Source: Pseudomonadota bacterium
GTDB taxonomy: Bacteria > Pseudomonadota > Alphaproteobacteria > Rhizobiales > Devosiaceae
Length of the DNA stretch: 15,047 bases
Reading direction: 5' to 3'
Assembly (NCBI GenBank): GCA_023436745.1
Contig: JAEZHZ010000335.1
Coordinates: 1-15,047, forward strand
Under the pieces are notes generated by a model. The model was given only the letters and a program-made list of their open reading frames with translations. It searched no databases and was not told the origin of the DNA. A program made the position numbers and the translations under genes. How positions within the stretch are numbered: position 1 is the stretch's first letter; the number at the start of each line of letters is the position of its first letter. Shown piece after piece: positions 7,558 through 12,996 of the stretch.

Positions 7558-8148
7558 CTAGAACAGTTCGATGTCGTCCACCGGCACCGGTGCAATGACG
7601 CGGCGGCGCGCAAGCGCCATTTCCTCGCGCGCAACCGAGGCGCCGAGGTCGCTGTCGAGCCGCTTGACGAAGGCACGACCGGAATGCGGCTTGAACAGGA
7701 CCCGCCGGGCGTAGGTGCCACCGACATCCTCGCTGGTTGCGACGTAACCTTCATCGGACAGGAACTGGCGCACGAACTCGATGTTCTTTGCCCCGACATC
7801 GTCGAGGGCCGAGTTGATCTTGCCGCCTCCGAAAACCTTGATCTCGAGGTTCTGCTTCTTGCCGGTGCCCCGGCTCAGCACCTTGTTGATCAGTTGTTCC
7901 ATGGCAAACGCGCCATAGCGGGCAGAAGCACCGTACCGGTCCCGGGCTGCGCCGGATTGCTCCGCCAGCAGGAAATGGTTCATCCCGCCGACATTGGCCA
8001 CGCGGTCGCGAACGCACGCCGAAATGCAGCTGCCGAGCACGGTGGAGAAGGTGACGTCGGGCGCGTCCGCGATATGGCAGTCCCCCTGGTGCACAGTGGT
8101 GACCACCCCTCGGTCGAACTCGGGGGGAAGAGAATGCACCGCAACCAT
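7558..8148 (-). CDS. cheD: CheD receptor glutamine deamidase
   Basis: CheD deamidates specific glutamines in MCPs and in some species interacts with CheC-type phosphatases. This 196-residue protein has the catalytic cysteine C41 in LGSC and the histidine H58 in GGMNHFLL, 17 residues apart as in characterised CheD. The third active-site position, usually threonine six residues before the cysteine, is serine here (S35), a conservative change. The family motif FGGGKIN is also present. The start at 8148 is preferred because AAAGG lies 6 nt upstream; an ATG at 8169 would add seven residues with a poorer ribosome binding site. The protein ends in DDIELF, closely matching the tail of the divergent neighbour. 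It is the first gene of the cheD-mcp-cheR-cheB run and shares a promoter region with the plus-strand gene at 8275. Confidence 0.94.
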   Translation of the reverse strand: MVAVHSLPPEFDRGVVTTVHQGDCHIADAPDVTFSTVLGSCISACVRDRVANVGGMNHFLLAEQSGAARDRYGASARYGAFAMEQLINKVLSRGTGKKQNLEIKVFGGGKINSALDDVGAKNIEFVRQFLSDEGYVATSEDVGGTYARRVLFKPHSGRAFVKRLDSDLGASVAREEMALARRRVIAPVPVDDIELF

Positions 8149-8201
8149 CTGACGCCTTTGTATACCCATACGGCCACTTGCACCGATGCTAGTGTCAACT
8201 C

Positions 8202-8218
8202 GTTAGCCAAACGCTAAC
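8202..8218. promoter_or_regulatory. Perfect palindrome in the shared divergent promoter of cheD and the DxxxQ gene; CtrA-like
   Basis: GTTAGC-CAAAC-GCTAAC is a perfect 6-5-6 inverted repeat. Its centre (8210) lies about 62 bp from the cheD start (8148, -) and 65 bp from the divergent start at 8275 (+), so one bound regulator could serve both genes. Written as TTAG-N7-CTAA it keeps the CtrA spacing and matches 6 of 8 fixed bases. A regulator other than CtrA is equally possible. Confidence 0.5.
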
Positions 8219-8274
8219 CACGTCGCGGGCACGACTGGGTCGACAGTAAGAGTTTAAGGAAATGGGGCCATAGG

Positions 8275-8661
8275 ATGCCCCAACGGACCTGGGATAGAAT
8301 ATCTATGTCGCTGCAGAAACTGGCGCGGGAACTGGACGAGACGGCACGCCAATCTTCTTCCATGCTGGAAGGAATTACCGAGGCGCTCGACGTCCTTGCC
8401 GATGAAAGTCTGGTCGCCAACCCTGCGGTGCGGGACGCCGTGCAGATGGTCATCACCGCCATTCAGGGACAGGATCGTATCGAACAGCGCTGTCGCAACC
8501 TGGCCCTGGCGGTCCGCCAGTTCGCGCTGCTGCCGCCCACCGCCACAGCTGGCGAGTACGAAGAGATCTGGGCCGGGCTGACGCTCGACGAGCTTCGCGT
8601 GCCGGCTCTGTCCGGAGTGGCGACGGTCCACCCCAGCCACGGCGAAGTCGAGCTGTTCTGA
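8275..8661 (+). CDS. Small CheT/CheZ-like candidate with DxxxQ phosphatase motif, inverted within the cluster
   Basis: This 128-residue, largely helical protein has no signal peptide or membrane segment. Residues 67-71 read D-R-I-E-Q, in the context AIQGQDRIEQR. That matches the DxxxQ motif used by CheZ, where the aspartate and glutamine act on phosphorylated CheY, and found in Sinorhizobium CheT, which is likewise encoded next to cheD. The later stretch EYEEIWAGLTLDELR precedes a variable region and a terminal GEVELF. I therefore infer a CheY-P phosphatase or adaptation accessory protein. It is far shorter than enterobacterial CheZ (about 214 residues). It is the only plus-strand gene in the cluster, diverging from cheD and ending 6 bp from the converging receiver gene. 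Start choice is open: the ATG at 8305 (MSLQKLARELDE) has GGGA about 10 nt upstream and may be real. Confidence 0.75.
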   Translation: MPQRTWDRISMSLQKLARELDETARQSSSMLEGITEALDVLADESLVANPAVRDAVQMVITAIQGQDRIEQRCRNLALAVRQFALLPPTATAGEYEEIWAGLTLDELRVPALSGVATVHPSHGEVELF

Positions 8662-8667
8662 AGTCGC

Positions 8668-9078
8668 CTAGAGAGCCGGCGAGAAGTCGTCGTCGCCCGC
8701 CCCGCGGCGGAAGGTTGTTGCCGGCCGGGCGGCCTGCACCGCGCACAGCAGTTCTTCTTCCACCACCGGCTTGCGCACCCATGCCGCGCTGCGCAGTTCC
8801 CGCCGGTCCCCGGGATTGTACCCGCTGACATAGACGAACGGGATCGAGCGGGCGGTCAGTTCCTCCACCAGTTCGTCGCACCATCCGTCACTGAGGCTGA
8901 CATCGACAGTGGCGAAATCGATCGCCTGGCGCGCCAGGAGGTCAAGGCACTGGCTTATGCTGGCCACCACCTCCACGCTCTGGACGCCGTGCCGGCCGAA
9001 CAGGTCGGCGAGTTCGGATGCGATGAAGAACTCGTCCTCGATGACGAGCAGGGTGTCTATGTGCGAGAGCGTGTGCAC
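8668..9078 (-). CDS. Diverged stand-alone receiver-domain response regulator
   Basis: This 136-residue single receiver domain has E14-D15 and phospho-acceptor D59 (ATVDVSLSDG), S85 in place of the switch threonine (YVSGY) and K103 (VRKPV). The beta-4 strand FVYVSGYNPG resembles the stand-alone receivers of alphaproteobacteria that work with HWE/HisKA2-type kinases (the FAT GUY group), although the diagnostic residues do not match exactly. It is clearly different from the two CheY proteins nearby. The start is GTG at 9078 with AAGGA 9 nt upstream; no ATG is available near it. A tail of about 20 residues rich in R, G and D ends the protein. It lies 187 bp after cheW beyond a hairpin and converges with the DxxxQ gene, 6 bp apart. 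Its kinase and target are unknown. Confidence 0.85.
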   Translation of the reverse strand: MHTLSHIDTLLVIEDEFFIASELADLFGRHGVQSVEVVASISQCLDLLARQAIDFATVDVSLSDGWCDELVEELTARSIPFVYVSGYNPGDRRELRSAAWVRKPVVEEELLCAVQAARPATTFRRGAGDDDFSPAL

Positions 9079-9225
9079 GGCCGAATGTCCTTGGCGCAGC
9101 CGATCCGGGCTGGATCAGCTTAATCCGAACAGGAACATCCGATGGACAGGGTGCAAGTGAACGTCGGGCAGCGCTGGCCCGATGATTAGGGCATCCTAGC
9201 GCAATTACGCCGCCACGGCCAGCGC

Positions 9226-9251
9226 GCAGTTCCCGGAGGCCCGGGAACTGC
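9226..9251 (-). terminator. Strong hairpin after cheW, probable terminator of the STAS-cheY-cheA-cheW operon
   Basis: An 11-bp perfect stem (9226-9236 with 9241-9251, core CAGTTCCCGG) closes a 4-nt AGGC loop, 13 bp beyond the cheW stop. The minus strand has no U-run after it, so it may be a weaker terminator or a stabilising 3' end. It is the only strong fold in the 187-bp gap before the receiver gene. Confidence 0.6.
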
Positions 9252-9264
9252 CGTTTGTGTGCTC

Positions 9265-9759
9265 TCAGGCGTCCATGCGGGCGCCGGAAACCACCGCGTG
9301 CAGGTCGATCAGCCCGACCATGCGGCTGTCATGGGTGACGATGCCGTTGAGCAGTTCGGTGTCGTTGGAGTTGCCTTCCGGCACGTTGTGGATGTCGTCC
9401 TTGGAAACGGTGAGGATGTCGCTCACCGCATCCACCAGGATGCCGATCCACTTGTCGCCGACGCTCATCACCACCACGACGTGGTTCTTGGTCGGCGAGG
9501 TCAGGCCGTCGCCGAACCGTGCCCTCAGATCGAAGATCGGCACGATGGTGCCGCGCAGGTTGATGACACCGCGGACGAACTCGCGCGTGTTGGGCAGCGG
9601 CGTCGCCCCGTTCCAGGCGCGGATCTCGCGCACGGTGGTGATTTCCACCCCATAGGTCTGCTCGCCGATCGAGAAGGCGATCAGCTGCAGCGAGTTGTGT
9701 CCCGCTGCCACACTCTTGTCGGTGAGGTCGTCCCGCAGGTTCAGGGCTTCCATTTGCAT
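9265..9759 (-). CDS. cheW: CheW receptor-kinase coupling protein
   Basis: This 164-residue protein is a single CheW domain. It opens with LQLIAFSIGEQTYGVEI (24-40), continues with REIRAWNGATPLPNTREFVRG and carries the hallmark GVINLRGTIVPIFDLR (64-79), including the conserved arginine at 69 and the following beta strand. It bridges MCP tips and the regulatory domain of CheA in the cytoplasmic signalling array. The first 22 residues are a hydrophilic leader. The ATG at 9759 has AAAGG 5-6 nt upstream; a second ATG two codons later could also serve. It follows cheA by 52 bp on the same strand. That spacer contains two near-identical 12-mers, each containing AGAA-purine-GGCC, one of which supplies the ribosome binding site. 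It is the last gene of its operon. Confidence 0.96.
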   Translation of the reverse strand: MQMEALNLRDDLTDKSVAAGHNSLQLIAFSIGEQTYGVEITTVREIRAWNGATPLPNTREFVRGVINLRGTIVPIFDLRARFGDGLTSPTKNHVVVVMSVGDKWIGILVDAVSDILTVSKDDIHNVPEGNSNDTELLNGIVTHDSRMVGLIDLHAVVSGARMDA

Positions 9760-9811
9760 AACGGCCTTTCTGCCGGCCTTCTGTCCGGCAACGCGAATAA
9801 CCAGGCTCCGC

Positions 9812-12154
9812 TTACGCGGCGTTCTTGTGAATCTGCGTGGTCCTCAGCCCCTGCACGTCCACGATCAGCGCAACATTTCCGTCGCCCAGGATCGTGCCGC
9901 CGGCGATGCCGTCCACGCGTTCGAAGTTCTCTTCCAGCGATTTGATCACGACCTGCTGCTGGCCGATGATGTCGTCGACGACCAGGGCGAGCTTCTGGCT
10001 GCCCTCGGTCTCGCACAGCACCACGAACCGGTCGTCGGCCGCGAGGTCCGTCGGCAGCCCGAAGCGCTGTGCCAGGTCGATGACCTGCACGTATTCCCCG
10101 CGCACCTGCAGCACCCGTCCACCCGAAGGCACGCGCTCGAAGCTGGCGCGCGAGCACTGCATGGTTTCCACGATGGAGGAGAGCGGCACCACATAGGGGC
10201 CCGCACCGACCTTGACCAGCATCACGTCGAGCACCGCCAGCGTCAGCGGCAGCCGCAGCGTCATGCGCGTGCCCTTGCCCGTCCAGGAGCGGACATGCAC
10301 CGAGCCGCCGATCTTCTTGATGTTCGACAGCACCACGTCCATGCCGACGCCGCGACCGGAGATGTCGCTGACCTCGGACGCGGTCGAGAAACCAGGCGCG
10401 AAGATCAGCTGGTCGATCTGCTCGTCCGTCGGCTGATGGTCGGCAGCGACGATGCCCTTGTTGCGCGCGACCTGCAGCACCCGCTCGCGATTGATGCCGC
10501 CGCCATCGTCCTCCACCACAATCAGGATGTTGCCACCGGCCTGCTCCGCCGAAAGGCGGATGGTGCCGCTTTCTGACTTGCCGGCCGCCAGCCGCTCCTC
10601 CGGCGACTCGATGCCGTGGTCGGCCGAGTTGCGGATCATGTGGGTCAGCGGATCGCTCAGCTGCTCGATCACCGTCTTGTCGATCTCGGTGTTCTCGCCG
10701 ATCGTCTCGAGCTTGATCTTCTTGCCGGTCTTCTGGGCCAGCTCGCGCACCAGCCGCGGCATCCGGCTGAACACCGACTTCACCGGCTGGGCACGGATGG
10801 CCATCACCGAATCCTGGAGGCCCCGCGTCGTCTGGGCGAGCACTTCGAGCCCCCGCACCAGTTCGGTGTAGCGCGCCCTCAGCGTCTCATCCATCTGCTG
10901 CGTCAGCATCGACTGGGTGATAACGAGTTCGCCCACCATGTTGACGACGCGATCCACCTTGTCGAGGTCGACGCGGATCGACTGCACGCTCTGGCTGCGC
11001 CGCTCGTGCTCCTCGCCGTCCCCGGACGGCAGGACCGCCAGCTTGGGAGGCGCCACGGGCGCACTGGCTGCGGGCTTCGGCAGGCTGGTCGGGGGTGCGA
11101 TCGTCGCGGCCAGCTCGGCAAAGCTCAGCCCGGGCGGCTCATCGAACTCGTCCTGCTCCGGCTCCTCGGTGAGGGCTGCGGGACCCGAAGCGATCAGCGG
11201 CTCGGCGGCGGGCTCGCGGACGAGCGTTGCCGCCACTTCCTCTTCCGAGAGGGCCAGCAGGCTCGCGACGTCGTATTCGTCCGCCGCAGGCTTGGGTTCG
11301 GCGGCCGCGACCGCCGGCCGCGGCATGGCCGGAACTCCGCCACCTGCGCCGAGCTGGGTGATGGTGATCTCGCAGTCGCCATCGACGAACTCGAACACCT
11401 CGCGAATCTGCGCCTCGGTCGCGCTCGGCGAGACCAGCGTCAGCTCCCAGCTGCAATAGACGGCAAACGGCTCGAAATCCGACAGCGGCGGGATGTCCGA
11501 CAGCACGGCGCGCACATGCAGTTCGCCCAGCGCCGCCAGTTCGCGGAACAGCAGGAGTGGATCGTTGGCTCGCGCATAGAGCGCCCGATGGGGCACGAAG
11601 CGGATTTCCCAGTGCCCGTCCTCACCCAGCAGCGGCGGCGCCTCGAAGGCATCGTCCACCGGCGCCTCGCCGGCAGCCGGAGCCTCGAGTTCGACCCTCA
11701 CCGGCGTGAAGTCGATGTCGAATTCCTCCAGCGGGTCGCCCCCCTCGCCGCCGGCCGCCTCGCCGCGCGCCAGGGCGTCGAAGCGGGTCTTCTCGTCCTG
11801 GCCATAATCGGCGGGCAGCACCACGCCGTCCTGGGCTGCCTTCACGTGGTCGGCGACGATGTCGTTGGCGCGGATGCACAGCGCCACCACGTCGTCGCTC
11901 ATCTCGACGCGGCCGTCGCGCACATAGTCGAGCAGCGTCTCATACGCATGGGCGAACCCGACGAGCGCCGAGAAGCCGAAGGCGCCTGCTCCGCCCTTGA
12001 TGGAGTGGATCGCCCGGAACACTGCATTCAGCCGGTCGGCGTCGCGCTCTCCATCCTCAATGGCCGCAAACTGCTCCTCCAGTTCGGTCAGCAGTTCCGA
12101 GCATTCGTCGAAATAGGTGGCCTTGAAGTCGTCGAGATCGCTCATGGGGTTCAA
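9812..12154 (-). CDS. cheA: CheA chemotaxis histidine kinase
   Basis: This 780-residue kinase has, in order: an Hpt domain (about 5-110) with phospho-accepting H50 (AIHSIKGGAGAFGF); a P2-like domain (181-268, WEIRFVPHRALYARANDPL); a long acidic, Ala/Pro-rich linker (270-385); and a dimerisation helix pair (386-450). The ATPase domain follows (about 495-640), with N-box HMIRNSADHGIE, G1 DDGGGI and G2 GRGVGM, and then a CheW-like regulatory domain (642-775). All catalytic motifs are intact. The start is taken as TTG at 12154, which has AAGGA 7 nt upstream and yields the MNPM opening common in alphaproteobacterial CheA. The ATG at 12145 is the alternative. The ribosome binding site lies in a small hairpin. 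It begins 31 bp after the cheY stop and is in the same operon as cheW. Confidence 0.97.
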   Translation of the reverse strand: MNPMSDLDDFKATYFDECSELLTELEEQFAAIEDGERDADRLNAVFRAIHSIKGGAGAFGFSALVGFAHAYETLLDYVRDGRVEMSDDVVALCIRANDIVADHVKAAQDGVVLPADYGQDEKTRFDALARGEAAGGEGGDPLEEFDIDFTPVRVELEAPAAGEAPVDDAFEAPPLLGEDGHWEIRFVPHRALYARANDPLLLFRELAALGELHVRAVLSDIPPLSDFEPFAVYCSWELTLVSPSATEAQIREVFEFVDGDCEITITQLGAGGGVPAMPRPAVAAAEPKPAADEYDVASLLALSEEEVAATLVREPAAEPLIASGPAALTEEPEQDEFDEPPGLSFAELAATIAPPTSLPKPAASAPVAPPKLAVLPSGDGEEHERRSQSVQSIRVDLDKVDRVVNMVGELVITQSMLTQQMDETLRARYTELVRGLEVLAQTTRGLQDSVMAIRAQPVKSVFSRMPRLVRELAQKTGKKIKLETIGENTEIDKTVIEQLSDPLTHMIRNSADHGIESPEERLAAGKSESGTIRLSAEQAGGNILIVVEDDGGGINRERVLQVARNKGIVAADHQPTDEQIDQLIFAPGFSTASEVSDISGRGVGMDVVLSNIKKIGGSVHVRSWTGKGTRMTLRLPLTLAVLDVMLVKVGAGPYVVPLSSIVETMQCSRASFERVPSGGRVLQVRGEYVQVIDLAQRFGLPTDLAADDRFVVLCETEGSQKLALVVDDIIGQQQVVIKSLEENFERVDGIAGGTILGDGNVALIVDVQGLRTTQIHKNAA

Positions 12155-12158
12155 CTGC

Positions 12159-12174
12159 CCATCCTTCTGGATGG
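12159..12174 (-). promoter_or_regulatory. Hairpin covering the cheA ribosome binding site
   Basis: On the minus strand CCATCC-AGAA-GGATGG forms a perfect 6-bp stem with a 4-nt loop. The AAGGA ribosome binding site of the TTG start (12162-12166) lies half in the loop and half in the 3' arm, so the fold would partly mask it. The cheY stop is only 12 bp upstream of the hairpin, so ribosomes finishing cheY could open it and couple cheA translation to cheY. Confidence 0.45.
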
Positions 12175-12185
12175 CCCTGCCATAG

Positions 12186-12554
12186 TCAGTGGACGACGCG
12201 GTGGATGACGCTGATCAGCTTTTCCGGATCGAACGGCTTGACGATCCAGCCCGTGCCGCCGGCCGCCTTGCCCTGGTCGCGCTTGTCCTGGGAAGTCTCG
12301 GTGGTCAGGATGAGGATCGGCAGGCTGTGGTACTGCCCGCTCGAGCGCACGTTCCTGATGAATTCGATGCCGTCCATGACCGGCATGTTGATGTCGGTGA
12401 TCACGACATCGACCTGCTCGCGGTTCAGCACGTCGAGGCCCTGCTTGCCGTCCTCTGCCTGCAGCACTTCGAACCCTGCATTGCTGAGCGTGTGATGCAG
12501 CATTGCAAGGATGGTGCGTGAATCGTCGACCGTGAGAACCCGCAAACTCGTCAT
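12186..12554 (-). CDS. cheY: CheY chemotaxis response regulator
   Basis: This 122-residue receiver domain has D10/D11, phospho-acceptor D54 (VITDINMPVMDG), switch threonine T84 (LTTETS) and the lysine in VKPF near residue 107. It lies directly upstream of cheA in the same operon, making it the prime CheA substrate and the likely motor-binding CheY. A tryptophan (GWIVKPF) occupies the position that is usually the tyrosine/aromatic switch. Its ATG overlaps the stop of the STAS gene by 4 bp (ATGA, 12551-12554), a sign of translational coupling. It is canonical (NMP) where the second CheY at 3453 has NME. Confidence 0.95.
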   Translation of the reverse strand: MTSLRVLTVDDSRTILAMLHHTLSNAGFEVLQAEDGKQGLDVLNREQVDVVITDINMPVMDGIEFIRNVRSSGQYHSLPILILTTETSQDKRDQGKAAGGTGWIVKPFDPEKLISVIHRVVH

Positions 12555-12841
12555 TGTTCCATCATCCCTGAAAACTGGGCCCTGAGGCCCAGTCGCTCGA
12601 TTGCAGCCGTCATCGCCGCACTCGGCTGTTCGATTTTGAACTCAAACTGGTTCCGGCGCGAGGTTTCCGCCGCGCTGATCAGCATCAGCAGGGCGTTGGT
12701 CGACACGCGCTCCACGGCGTCGGCCTTGACCGCAACCGGTCCTTCCTCGATGGCGTCGATAAGCCCGTCACGAATGCCGTCCAGCGAATCGAGATCAACG
12801 ATTGCCGGCAGCGCGACGGATTTTTTCGCCTTGCTGACCAT
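12551..12841 (-). CDS. STAS-domain protein at the head of the chemotaxis operon
   Basis: This 96-residue protein matches the size and fold pattern of a single STAS domain. A first strand and helix (VALPAIVDLDSLDGIRDGLI) are followed by PVAVKADAVERVSTNALLMLISA (35-57), where the S/T-rich turn before the helix occupies the phosphorylation site of anti-anti-sigma-like STAS proteins, and then by EFKIEQPSAAMTAAIERLGL. Its biochemical role in chemotaxis is not established. Position suggests a scaffolding or regulatory part of the CheA module. It is the first gene of the STAS-cheY-cheA-cheW operon and overlaps cheY by 4 bp. The ATG at 12841 has only a distant G-run as ribosome binding site. A 5-4-5 dyad (12858-12871, GGAGA-AGTC-TCTCC) sits in the leader. 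Confidence 0.85.
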   Translation of the reverse strand: MVSKAKKSVALPAIVDLDSLDGIRDGLIDAIEEGPVAVKADAVERVSTNALLMLISAAETSRRNQFEFKIEQPSAAMTAAIERLGLRAQFSGMMEQ

Positions 12842-12894
12842 GTTTGAGCATGCCCCCGGAGAAGTCTCTCCCCGCCGGCAGTTTCCCCGGGAAC

Positions 12895-12914
12895 GGTTTA
12901 AGAAGTGCTAAGCC
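12895..12914. promoter_or_regulatory. AT-rich imperfect palindrome in the divergent promoter region of the STAS gene and the dehydrogenase
   Basis: GGTTTA-N8-TAAGCC is an imperfect inverted repeat (one mismatch) containing TTAA-N6-CTAA, close to but one base short of CtrA spacing. It is the only AT-rich patch in the 155-bp divergent region 12842-12996, lying 54 bp upstream of the STAS start and 83 bp upstream of the plus-strand start. A near-copy occurs upstream of the large MCP gene at 3333-3349. Confidence 0.35.
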
Positions 12915-12996
12915 GCATCCGGCGCGGGCTTTTCCCTTGCGGTCGGGGGCGTGGCGGGGCTAACCCCATTGGGTATCTGCGAACTGGTTTGAGATC

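Noticed and set aside
7553..8672. Identical 10-mer GTCGCCTAGA at the stops of cheD (7553) and of the receiver gene (8663)
   Set aside because: Ten bases with a shared stop codon in similar GC-rich context is within chance for 15 kb; no longer match or fold extends from it.
9079..9225. Possible small gene or RNA in the cheW-receiver gap
   Set aside because: No frame with a credible start, ribosome binding site and protein-like composition, and no strong fold besides the cheW hairpin. It most likely holds the receiver promoter.
10616..12208. Long plus-strand open frame opposite cheA
   Set aside because: Same artefact: low-complexity Arg/Gly/Leu/His composition, no motif, fully covered by an intact cheA.
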